Shown in pieces: positions 45,380 to 52,546 of a stretch of DNA of 64,000 nucleotides. The position numbers were made by a program, and so were the translations under genes. The stretch lies in NCBI RefSeq assembly GCF_007860105.1, contig NZ_SJPU01000001.1, positions 124,001 through 188,000 on the forward strand, read 5' to 3'. Below the pieces are notes generated by a model that was not told the origin of the DNA, searched no databases, and saw only the letters and a list, made by a program, of their open reading frames with translations. The stretch is from Allorhodopirellula heiligendammensis (GTDB taxonomy: Bacteria > Planctomycetota > Planctomycetia > Pirellulales > Pirellulaceae). Positions within the stretch are counted from its first letter, which is position 1, and each line of letters starts with the position of its first letter.

Positions 45380-45689
45380 TGAGTAGCCAGCGACATGCCT
45401 TAATTTCGACGAGGTTATATTAAGGCTTTCCGAGATCGCGTCAATCAAAACTTTTGAAGTCATGTAAGTACCTACTGTGTTAATACTTACGGAAAGCACA
45501 TTTTATATTTTCGTTTCGCCCTACGGTGCGGTCTGTATTCGCAAGTCGTTACCTTGAAAGGACTTGCAAACACCCCAGTCGGTAATTTAAATCACGCTGA
45601 ATATTGTGATTAATACAGGGGTATCCTGGAATATTCGACTAAATAGTTATCCATACGGCCACAAATCTTTGATTTCGGTGCGTTCACGG
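45380..45689. ncRNA. AT-rich, hairpin-dense noncoding region (candidate structured RNA or control region)
   Basis: Within 310 bases there are five perfect inverted repeats: GCCTTAAT/ATTAAGGC (45397-45426), GCTTTCCG/CGGAAAGC (45425-45497), TCAAAA/TTTTGA (45445-45457), GTAAGTA/TACTTAC (45464-45490) and GCAAGTC/GACTTGC (45541-45567). The GCTTTCCG pair encloses two of the others, so the RNA could form a branched fold. The region is far richer in AT than the flanks and holds no gene. It could be an RNA, an origin or an operator cluster. Confidence 0.55.
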
Positions 45690-45914
45690 TCACAGGCCCC
45701 GCTTTCGCCACACCGCCCAGGCCTGTTCCTGGGCCGCCAATTCAGCCGACCATGCCGGTGGAATCGGCTCCCCGGCTTGGCGGTACCGGGCCATCGCCGC
45801 CGTGATCTCCTCGCGGCGATCATCCAGCCAGACCGGTAGCGGCCGCAGACCGAGTGGAGGTCGCGATCGACGGGGACGCCTCAGCGTCCCGATTATGTGA
45901 AGCAGGTTCGACAT
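45690..45914 (-). CDS. Small phage protein, unknown
   Basis: 74 residues. Arg-rich N-terminus (TLRRPRRSRPPLGLRPLPVW) and a helical end (EEITAAMARYRQAGEPIPPA). It follows the Rep-like gene and a half copy of repeat A. Confidence 0.5.
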   Translation of the reverse strand: MSNLLHIIGTLRRPRRSRPPLGLRPLPVWLDDRREEITAAMARYRQAGEPIPPAWSAELAAQEQAWAVWRKRGL

Positions 45915-45916
45915 TG

Positions 45917-45945
45917 TTTTTCGTGTCCTTCGTGCATTTCGTGGT
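45917..45945. repeat. Repeat A half copy 6 (right arm only)
   Basis: TTTTTCGTGTCCTTCGTGCA then TTTCGTGGT. Between the Rep-like gene and the following small gene. Confidence 0.8.
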
Positions 45946-45962
45946 TACAAATTTCCAAACCG

Positions 45963-47261
45963 TCAAATCGCCCGCAGCATCGCCATCGCCCGCTGCCGAG
46001 CCTCTTCCGTCGTCCGTTCATTCACCCCCGGCCCCGCCGCCGGAGGCCGTTTAATAGCAATCCCACCACAGGCCCCCGGATGCCCCGTGGACGCTCGCGG
46101 CGGCTCCTGCGGTAAATCACTCGGGTATCGCCCACGCATCGTCACACGCGAGAGCAGAGAGCACATTTCGCCCTCGTCGAGCCCCAGTGATCGTTGCAAT
46201 GTCGAGCGGAAGTATCCCACCGGATCGTCGATCGGGCCCGTCGCCGACGCCACACCCCGGCACGCACTCGCCACATCGTGCTGCGAGAGCAATCCCGCAT
46301 CGTGAGCCGCCGCGACCCGCCACAGCGTCTGAACGTCGCCCACCGGCCGGCACCTCATCGCCCGCACGATCTCGAGCACCGTCGCCACCGTCGCCTCTCG
46401 GGTCGTGATCCGAGTCGCCGCATGAGCCACACCCCCCCGACGGCGGTCAAATCTTTGGTCCTCCCCGGCTTCACCTCCGGATTTCGCCGCCGGCGTGGTG
46501 GAAGGGGGATCTGGGTTATTGGGGTTTTGGGAGGATGGAGGAAGAACAGTATAGTGCCCCAAATCTTGCTCACATCTAGCCGGTGTCTTGTCCGGCTCTT
46601 GCTCGCATCTAGCCGGTGTCTTGCTCGCATCTTGCTCGTATCTTAATAAATCAGAACCCACCCCCCGATCGGCAGATAATGTCATATTTTGAGGCTCCAA
46701 AACCGGCCCTGAAGCCACTGGGCTCGGCATCGAGTCCACCCACGAGATCGGGCACCGTGCCGCCTCCCGCTGGCGAGCCTCGTACTCCGCCGCCACGCGA
46801 GCCACGCGGTGACACTCCCGCCAATTCACTCGCAGCGTATGGATCAACGGCGGCCGGCCCCGACGCCGCACCTGCGGCCCCGGCTCGGCCGTATGGATCA
46901 GCAGACCATCCCGGACCAAGTTCTCGATTTCGTGAGCCATCTGCACGCTCGAGCACTGCACGTCCTCGTCCTCGGCAAACTCCCGGACCGTCCGCCGCAT
47001 CGCTCCGAACGCCACCACCTTGGCGATCATTCGCAGCAACCGGCCTCCGACCGAATCCCTCCCGATCCCAATCGCCGCGCACGCCTCCTCCACGATCCGG
47101 ATTCGATGCCGGAACTCAATCGCCGCATCCGCCGCCGCCCCGGCCGCCAATGACTCCGCCTCGGGCAAGCCCGCGAAATCGAACAACGGCCGACTCTCGC
47201 CGAGAGGCAAACGCATCTCGCTCGCCGGTGGTCTCACGGATTCCCTCTTGGCTTGGTTCAC
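45963..47261 (-). CDS. Replication-initiator-like protein with winged-helix region
   Basis: 432 residues. N-terminal helical region with a likely winged helix (LLRMIAKVVAFGAMRRTVRE, VQMAHEIENLVRDGLLIHTA). The middle has a low-complexity repeat (KTPARCEQ twice) and a C-terminal region (PVGDVQTLWRVAAAHDAGLL, GPIDDPVGYFRSTLQRSLGL) as in phage primosome/replication organisers. The gene contains the 11-bp iteron array (46564-46651), like lambda O containing its own origin. Replication role is an inference. Confidence 0.62.
   Translation of the reverse strand: MNQAKRESVRPPASEMRLPLGESRPLFDFAGLPEAESLAAGAAADAAIEFRHRIRIVEEACAAIGIGRDSVGGRLLRMIAKVVAFGAMRRTVREFAEDEDVQCSSVQMAHEIENLVRDGLLIHTAEPGPQVRRRGRPPLIHTLRVNWRECHRVARVAAEYEARQREAARCPISWVDSMPSPVASGPVLEPQNMTLSADRGVGSDLLRYEQDASKTPARCEQEPDKTPARCEQDLGHYTVLPPSSQNPNNPDPPSTTPAAKSGGEAGEDQRFDRRRGGVAHAATRITTREATVATVLEIVRAMRCRPVGDVQTLWRVAAAHDAGLLSQHDVASACRGVASATGPIDDPVGYFRSTLQRSLGLDEGEMCSLLSRVTMRGRYPSDLPQEPPRASTGHPGACGGIAIKRPPAAGPGVNERTTEEARQRAMAMLRAI
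46564..46651. repeat. Array of eight 11-bp units, candidate replication origin iterons
   Basis: Every unit begins TCT: four units read TCTTGCTC(A/G)(C/T)A (46564, 46597, 46619, 46630), two read TCTAGCCGGTG (46575, 46608), one TCTTGTCCGGC (46586) and the last TCTTAATAAAT (46641). The 11-bp spacing is about one helical turn. The AT-rich last unit and following AATAAATCAGAA could be an unwinding site. The spacing is not a multiple of 3, so the array is not a side effect of a protein repeat. Confidence 0.72.
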
Positions 47262-47740
47262 TACTGCGCGTCCTCGTTGCCTTCGATAGCAGGCCCCGCC
47301 GCGACTCCGAGCAGTCGCCGAAACACAATGCGGCCAGCCGGCGTCTCGTAGCAGATGAACGGATCTGGCAACACAGTATGGCCCTCGCTGCTAACCTGGA
47401 TCCGGCAGAGTCTTTTGCTCGCTCGTTCGGTTTGCAGTACCTTGTGCTTGCCTACGACCGCCCGCCGATCGACCATCATCCGCCTGGCCAATAGCTCGCT
47501 CTGTTTTTTTAGTTCTTGCCGAATGAATGTCGCTGCCCGGCGATCATCGCGACCGATCACAAAATCGTCCTTACTGATCGGAATCAGACGCCCCTCCAGG
47601 TCTTCTCTGACCCCATAGCCGCTGGGCGAGGCCATCAGCCGAACGCCATCTGCCCGCCTCCAAGGGTCGATAGCAATCGCGAGAGGCTCGTTGAACCGAT
47701 CGATTATCTTTTTGTGAGGATCTTTGGAATTGCCCATCAC
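47261..47740 (-). CDS. Phage early protein, unknown
   Basis: 159 residues, charged (SKDPHKKIIDRFNEPLAIAI, RQELKKQSELLARRMMVDRR). Ends at the start of the Rep-like gene. It may be a partner in replication, but no domain is recognised. Confidence 0.52.
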   Translation of the reverse strand: MMGNSKDPHKKIIDRFNEPLAIAIDPWRRADGVRLMASPSGYGVREDLEGRLIPISKDDFVIGRDDRRAATFIRQELKKQSELLARRMMVDRRAVVGKHKVLQTERASKRLCRIQVSSEGHTVLPDPFICYETPAGRIVFRRLLGVAAGPAIEGNEDAQ

Positions 47741-47828
47741 TTATTCCTCGCATAGAGAATTGAGAAAGAGAACACCCGGTGAGCTTGCAACCGAGACGCA
47801 TACTGGCGCCATGCGATCGAGATCGTGA

Positions 47829-48191
47829 TCAGTCTGCATCGTGCGACTCGGTATAAATCGGAAAACCATCAGCGTCAGAATCATTCAGTGCGAACATGCC
47901 CCGGCGCTCACACTCGAGCGCCCACGCCGCCGCGTCATGGACGTCGAACCCCGCCGGAGCCAACGGCCCCACCAGAGGAAAAACGTCCGTCACATCCGCC
48001 GGCACCGCCGGCAGGCCATACACCAACATCGCATTCACCGCCGCGCACGTCGCACCCGGCTCCGCCCGTCGATAACCCAACCAAAACCACCGCCGGTGGT
48101 AGGTCGAATCCAAGAGGATCACGCCAAACAACGTCCGCTCGACCACCGCCGCAGCGGCCGCCGGGGAAGGCTGGGTAGCGATCGCACTCAT
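47829..48191 (-). CDS. Phage early protein, unknown
   Basis: 120 residues from the ATG at 48191 (MSAIATQPSPAAAAAVVERT). The longer frame upstream only reads through repeat A, so I start it here. Contains FDVHDAAAWALECERRGMFA. No family recognised. Confidence 0.52.
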   Translation of the reverse strand: MSAIATQPSPAAAAAVVERTLFGVILLDSTYHRRWFWLGYRRAEPGATCAAVNAMLVYGLPAVPADVTDVFPLVGPLAPAGFDVHDAAAWALECERRGMFALNDSDADGFPIYTESHDAD

Positions 48192-48220
48192 CAGCGAATC
48201 TCCATGACAGGGTGCAAAGG

Positions 48221-48290
48221 GCCACGAAAGACACGAACCACACGAAACGAAATCAGCATTGGATTTCGTGTCCTTCGTGTGTTTCGTGGT
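48221..48290. repeat. Repeat A copy 7
   Basis: Full unit with spacer CGAAATCAGCATTGGA. Confidence 0.84.
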
Positions 48291-48373
48291 CAAACAAAAT
48301 CAACACCGGCCGCAGCATCGAAACCACGACAGCGGGGTAATGACTCCCGCCGCGAACCCTCACCGGCGATCAA

Positions 48374-49354
48374 CTACAGCGAGCACGCCTGGGCCGCGAA
48401 CCGCTTCGGAACCTTGCCGCTACAAACGAAGACGGCTCCCAGGTCCGTGATGACCCAGTCACGCTGCACGTCCTGGCACTCACTCACGCACGCCATCACC
48501 TCCGCGAACGATCCCGTCAGCTCGATCTCGTACTTGCCTTCCCAACGAAACCACAACCGATGCGTCGCCGCCTCCACCGGTGGGCTATCCGCCTTCTCCG
48601 GTGCATCCTGAGCGACTGGTTTCGGTGCAATGGCCGGCAAATCTTCAACCATCGGCATCAGCACATATATGCACTCCGCATCGCTGTCCTCGTCCCTGGT
48701 CGGCGCAACCCGGATCGGCTTCGCGAGGTCAGTGGGGTTAATATTGACCGCTATCGAATTGCATTCCGAGAACGAGCATGCGTGGTCGGCGATAGCATTT
48801 AAAAATTGCGGACACAGCAAGATGCGTTGCGAATTCCCAGAGGTCTCATTGATAGCCGCATCGATGTTTGGGTACATGCCACCCATCGTCTCCAGTGGCA
48901 GTGACCACATCACGTTCCTCGAATCCCTCGAGAACCGGCATTCGATCGACCACGTCGCCGGACTCTCGCCCAATCGCTCGCAGATCAGAAACAATTTCCC
49001 GCCGCTCTTCTTCCACAGAATTTCCGCCCGACCGAAACCCTTCGCCAGCAACAGCACCCGCGGCAACCCAATCGGAATGTCCTCTAACCCCGGCAACCGG
49101 CACGTCACCGCGATGCGACCGTTGGTGGCCACCAACCGTCCTTTTTCTCGGTCCAACTGGACGCACGCCAGCGAGTACCGATCCGTGCTTTCATCCGTAA
49201 ACGTATGCAGCATCGCCTCCGGCGGCAGGTAGATCTCCACCCGTCGCCCCTTCTCCACTGGCGTTTCCGCCGCCCGTTCCGCCGGCCCGTCGTAACAGGC
49301 CGGGATCTCCGGCGTCTGAGTCACCGCATCAATCAAACTCGCATCCATCATCAC
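48374..49354 (-). CDS. Sliding-clamp-like protein (DnaN-like)
   Basis: 326 residues. Near residue 70 is RLVATNGRIAVTCRLPG, similar to the (V)(A)TDGHRLA loop of DNA polymerase III beta. A second-domain-like MYPNIDAAI, LLCPQFLNAIADHA, and then PIRVAPTRDE...YVLMPM, like the PIxV...YVxMPM end of beta clamps, follow. About 70 extra C-terminal residues (FRWEGKYEIELTGSFAEVMA) have no clamp match. It would hold a polymerase on DNA. Phage-encoded clamps of this type are not common. Confidence 0.68.
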   Translation of the reverse strand: MMMDASLIDAVTQTPEIPACYDGPAERAAETPVEKGRRVEIYLPPEAMLHTFTDESTDRYSLACVQLDREKGRLVATNGRIAVTCRLPGLEDIPIGLPRVLLLAKGFGRAEILWKKSGGKLFLICERLGESPATWSIECRFSRDSRNVMWSLPLETMGGMYPNIDAAINETSGNSQRILLCPQFLNAIADHACSFSECNSIAVNINPTDLAKPIRVAPTRDEDSDAECIYVLMPMVEDLPAIAPKPVAQDAPEKADSPPVEAATHRLWFRWEGKYEIELTGSFAEVMACVSECQDVQRDWVITDLGAVFVCSGKVPKRFAAQACSL

Positions 49355-49389
49355 ACCTCCGAAAAAAGAAAAAACTCAGTGAGTTACGC

Positions 49390-49450
49390 ACCACGAAAGA
49401 CACGAACCACACGAAAGCAAACCCTCACGCCCTTTCGTGTCTTTCCTGGT
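49390..49450. repeat. Repeat A copy 8
   Basis: Full unit, right arm TTTCGTGTCTTTCCTGGT with one base off. Confidence 0.82.
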
Positions 49451-49743
49451 CAAAACAACAATCCCGTAAACTCCTCCGGTGCTTCGACTGGCACCGGCGG
49501 CGTACGATCCACGGGCGTGACCGCCCTCGCCGCGATCGCCGCCTCCGACGGCGACGGCACATTGCCCGCCTCCTCGGCCGACCGAATCACCGTCCGCCGC
49601 CCCGTCAACGGGCACGTGATCGCCACCGCAAACGGCGCAAACGGCGTCACCTCCTCCGGCGGCAGAAACCGCCCGATCGAATGCACCACCAACCCCCGAT
49701 CGCACATCTCCTCCGCCACCCGGCACGCCGCGTATAGGTTCAC
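49450..49743 (-). CDS. Small phage protein, unknown
   Basis: 97 residues (NLYAACRVAEEMCDRGLVVH, FAVAITCPLTGRRTVIRSAE). The same-strand frame through 49376-49765 is an overlapping shadow. Between two repeat A copies. Unknown function. Confidence 0.55.
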   Translation of the reverse strand: MNLYAACRVAEEMCDRGLVVHSIGRFLPPEEVTPFAPFAVAITCPLTGRRTVIRSAEEAGNVPSPSEAAIAARAVTPVDRTPPVPVEAPEEFTGLLF

Positions 49744-49761
49744 GCTCCACCTCCTCTCGAA

Positions 49762-49832
49762 TCACAGAAAAACACGAACCACACGAACAAAAAACTGAAC
49801 CTGAATTTCGTGTCCTTCGTGTATTTCGTGGT
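49762..49832. repeat. Repeat A copy 9
   Basis: Full unit between the exonuclease and the 97-residue gene. Confidence 0.83.
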
Positions 49833-49842
49833 CAAACCAAAA

Positions 49843-50649
49843 TCACGCCGCCACCGTGGCCACGTCCAAACTCGCCCCACCGGGCACCGTCCACCACGGC
49901 CCCAGAGGCACACACCGATCCAACGTCAACAGCTGCCGCAGCCTCGCCACCCGATGCCGCGAATCCTTCACCAATCGCCGCCCCGCCTTTTCCTTCGCCG
50001 TCAGAAATTGCCCCTCCTCACGCCGGAAAAACTCATCCAACCCCGCGTGATGTTTCAGGATCTCCCGAGCCGTCGCCGGCCCCACGCCCTTAATCCCGTC
50101 GATCCCGTCCGACTTATCCCCGATCATCACCCGGTAATCCACCCACTGCGCCGGAGTCACGCCGTACTTCGCCTGCAGCCGATCCGCGTTGATCACATCG
50201 CAATCCAACGCCGACCCACTCCGCCGCATCGCCGTCACCTGCGTCACCGACCCCGGCACAATGCACTGATGTAGATCCTTGTCCGCCGACACGATCACCG
50301 CCCGCTGCTCGAGCAGCGTCGCCCGACGGGCCAGCGTCGCGATCACGTCATCCGCCTCGAACCCCGTCGCCGCCACGCAGGGCACGCACAGATCCAGCAG
50401 CAACGCCATCGCCCGCTCCAAACAATCCGCCACCTCCGGCGCCGGCGTCCGTCCCGCCTTGTAGCCCGCGAACAGATCATGCCGAAACGTCCGCCCCGAA
50501 TCGAACGCCACCACGATCTCGATCGGTTTCCACAGCTCCCGAATCGCCGCAATCCGCCGCTCGATCCCCGGCACGAACCGCCCCGGATTATCCTTCGTCG
50601 CATGAAAATCCCGGTGCACCATGTTGTTACCATCGATCAGGATATTCAT
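49843..50649 (-). CDS. 5'-3' exonuclease (PolI N-terminal/FEN-type)
   Basis: 268 residues. LIDGNNMVHR, VVAFDSGRTFRHDLFAGYKA, GFEADDVIATLA, IVSADKDLHQCI and RVMIGDKSDGIDGIKGVGPA (metal Asp ligands plus helix-hairpin-helix) are all in order, as in PolI 5' nuclease domains and T5-type flap endonucleases. Likely removes RNA primers or flaps in phage replication. Works beside the clamp-like protein; no polymerase gene is seen, so the host polymerase is presumably used. Confidence 0.9.
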   Translation of the reverse strand: MNILIDGNNMVHRDFHATKDNPGRFVPGIERRIAAIRELWKPIEIVVAFDSGRTFRHDLFAGYKAGRTPAPEVADCLERAMALLLDLCVPCVAATGFEADDVIATLARRATLLEQRAVIVSADKDLHQCIVPGSVTQVTAMRRSGSALDCDVINADRLQAKYGVTPAQWVDYRVMIGDKSDGIDGIKGVGPATAREILKHHAGLDEFFRREEGQFLTAKEKAGRRLVKDSRHRVARLRQLLTLDRCVPLGPWWTVPGGASLDVATVAA

Positions 50650-50891
50650 GTGCGCACCTCCGGTTTGCCCTTTGCCACACGCGTCAAGCGGTGAGCAGTT
50701 CCGACAATCAACGACTCGACCGCTTGTTTGTCTAAGCAGATTTCCGACGCTGCATTGACGTCGCCCTGGTCTGCCGCCTCGCTGGCGGCGATGATCATGT
50801 CGTGGTGCCTATCGCAGGCATCGGCCAGCTGACCAAGCAACTCACGCACGCGAGCGGAGACTTTCAGTTTCTGTTGAGGTGCACTGCTCAT
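50646..50891 (-). CDS. Small phage protein, unknown
   Basis: 81 residues from the ATG at 50891 (4-base overlap upstream). Helical: VRELLGQLADACDRHHDMII, EICLDKQAVESLIVGTAHRL. Overlaps the exonuclease start. Confidence 0.55.
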   Translation of the reverse strand: MSSAPQQKLKVSARVRELLGQLADACDRHHDMIIAASEAADQGDVNAASEICLDKQAVESLIVGTAHRLTRVAKGKPEVRT

Positions 50892-51091
50892 AGTTTCACC
50901 CACTTTGCGACGCGCAAGCGACTAAGTCCACTCGGCCCGATCGTGTTGCGAGTCTCCCGCAACACCCAATCGCCACGCATCCAGCAATCCCGCAATTTCG
51001 ACTTCCACGATCGTCCATTGACCGCGACGAAATGCTGCAGCTTCTCCCGTTCCTCGGCTGACAATTTCGCCAGCAACCGGTCGCTACTCAT
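50888..51091 (-). CDS. Small phage protein, unknown
   Basis: 67 residues from the ATG at 51091 (ATGA overlap). MSSDRLLAKLSAEEREKLQH, then SWKSKLRDCWMRGDWVLRE. Probably helical, DNA-related not shown. Confidence 0.55.
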   Translation of the reverse strand: MSSDRLLAKLSAEEREKLQHFVAVNGRSWKSKLRDCWMRGDWVLRETRNTIGPSGLSRLRVAKWVKL

Positions 51092-51321
51092 GATGCCACC
51101 TCCGGACGGTTCGTATGAATCGCTTTCCACCCGAGCCGCTCGCCTCGTACCACGCGATCAATCGACCTGAAATAGCATCCTGCCGGCAACGGCTCTCGCA
51201 TGACTCGTTCGGCCTCTCGCATCGTCCGTACGCGACGGCACACAACCCGGTGGCGATGCGTTCGCCGATCACTGGCGTATAATTCGCGTATTCGCAGACG
51301 CCCTACGCGTAGACCGCTCAT
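51088..51321 (-). CDS. Small Arg-rich phage protein, unknown
   Basis: 77 residues from the ATG at 51321 (ATGA overlap). Arg-rich: LRVGRLRIRELYASDRRTHR, VVCRRVRTMREAERVMREPL. The frame is open upstream but coding starts at the overlap. Confidence 0.52.
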   Translation of the reverse strand: MSGLRVGRLRIRELYASDRRTHRHRVVCRRVRTMREAERVMREPLPAGCYFRSIDRVVRGERLGWKAIHTNRPEVAS

Positions 51322-51782
51322 GACGCCACCTCCGGCCCAAACGGCATTTCCGCCCAGTGAGTGACCGCTTCGTGCCAGCTGTCGTCGACGTACCACACCT
51401 CTCCATCGTGATGACCAATCCAGATCGGTACCGACTCATCGTCGATTTTCACCATCACATCAATGTCAGCGTCCGGCAGCTGCTCGCTCGCATCAATCCA
51501 CCTGATCACCTCCGTGTTCGCTGCCCGCTTTAACGCGTCCCGTTCCGCAATCAAACGTCGAGCACGCTGCCTCGCGGCGACCAGAGTGTGAACGAGCGCC
51601 GACACCCGCTGCGGCGTCATTAACACGTCATCATCCGACTCCGCCGCATTGCAGAAATACCGCGTCCAATTGTCCAGACACTCCGACGCGTCCGACGCAC
51701 CGAGCCCGGGCTCGGCGGCCAGCATCAACGACTCCATCGGGTGCACGATCTCGTACCCCGGCACGATGTTACACGTCGTCAC
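51318..51782 (-). CDS. DUF551-like phage protein
   Basis: 154 residues from a GTG at 51782 (GTGA overlap). C-terminal WIDASEQLPDADIDVMVKID, then VTHWAEMPFGPE, is the DUF551 pattern (WIxxxxxLPxxxxxVLV...VTHWMPLP) common in phages. Role unknown. Confidence 0.68.
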   Translation of the reverse strand: MTTCNIVPGYEIVHPMESLMLAAEPGLGASDASECLDNWTRYFCNAAESDDDVLMTPQRVSALVHTLVAARQRARRLIAERDALKRAANTEVIRWIDASEQLPDADIDVMVKIDDESVPIWIGHHDGEVWYVDDSWHEAVTHWAEMPFGPEVAS

Positions 51783-52081
51783 GCTGCACCTCCCGACTTC
51801 GCACCGCTCGCCACGCTCATCGTTTTCGCCCACGCCACGCCATCGCAGCCCGGGTGCATGTCATCGTGGCCCAGTCGCGCCGTCCGCACCCGCGTCAAAA
51901 TCTTCGCCGCGTCCGCCCACGTCAGCTCCAATTCCATCGCCCCCCAGCGAGCCACATCCCGCTGCGCCGCTTGGCGAGTCTCCGGCGTGAACGCCCACGC
52001 GTAGTGATGCCCATTGCGCAGGTAATAAACACAGATCACCCGCCGGACCGGCACCGGAATCGCCCCAAACGGCACGCTCAT
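51779..52081 (-). CDS. Small phage protein, unknown
   Basis: 100 residues from the ATG at 52081 (ATGA overlap). Begins VPFGAIPVPVRRVICVYYLR with HYAWAFTPETRQAAQRDVAR. Typical of small early-region proteins. Confidence 0.55.
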   Translation of the reverse strand: MSVPFGAIPVPVRRVICVYYLRNGHHYAWAFTPETRQAAQRDVARWGAMELELTWADAAKILTRVRTARLGHDDMHPGCDGVAWAKTMSVASGAKSGGAA

Positions 52082-52398
52082 GGTGACTCCTGCGGAATCA
52101 ACCGCACGGACGCCGCATCGCACGCCGCCTTCCAATTCTCTTTCGCGAGCTCCGTCTTCGGATCGCTCGCCACGCCGAAACACTCCACCCGCACCGCCGT
52201 CACGTCGAACGTGTCGATGCCGGCCGCCGCCGCCAACGCCGTCGCGTCGCGACTCGCGATCAGAAACGAACGGGCGACGAATAGCCGCGCGACGCTGCAG
52301 GCGTCCGATTGCACGATCAGGCCCCACACGCAGAGCGGCGGTGTGGGATGGGAATCGGCCAGTGGATAATCTTGCGTTACCAATCGTTCTATCCTCAA
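52078..52398 (-). CDS. Small phage protein, unknown
   Basis: 106 residues; SVARLFVARSFLIASRDATA, DTFDVTAVRVECFGVASDPK. First in the chain of ATGA-overlapping genes, so the likely start of this early transcript portion. Confidence 0.55.
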   Translation of the reverse strand: MRIERLVTQDYPLADSHPTPPLCVWGLIVQSDACSVARLFVARSFLIASRDATALAAAAGIDTFDVTAVRVECFGVASDPKTELAKENWKAACDAASVRLIPQESP

Positions 52399-52473
52399 AA
52401 AAAAAGGGGTTCTGTCAGTGCATACCGGTAGCCACGACGGCCATCGGCACCGTTAAAAAATCAGGGTTGTTCC

Positions 52474-52503
52474 ATGAGCCGTTTGGGCGCTAGCCCCGGT
52501 TCT
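52474..52503. repeat. Repeat B copy 7
   Basis: ATGAGCCGTTTGGGCGCTAG then CCCCGGTTCT. Confidence 0.85.
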
Positions 52504-52516
52504 CACGATCTCACAA

Positions 52517-52546
52517 CGATCCGCCTGAGCGCTAGCCCCGGCTATC
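52517..52546. repeat. Repeat B copy 8
   Basis: AACGATCCGCCTGAGCGCTA then GCCCCGGCTA. Tandem with copy 7 about 13 bases away. Confidence 0.83.

Noticed and set aside
46564..46651. The iteron array as just a protein-level repeat
   Set aside because: The 11-bp period is not a multiple of three, though a 33-bp period gives a minor 11-residue repeat.
49376..49765. A Gly-rich 129-residue open frame on the - strand
   Set aside because: Shadow of the 97-residue gene in another frame; low-complexity and with repeat-derived ends.
31021..49832. CGTG repeats as a CRISPR array
   Set aside because: They are dispersed, each one is an inverted repeat, and the intervals are genes, not short spacers.
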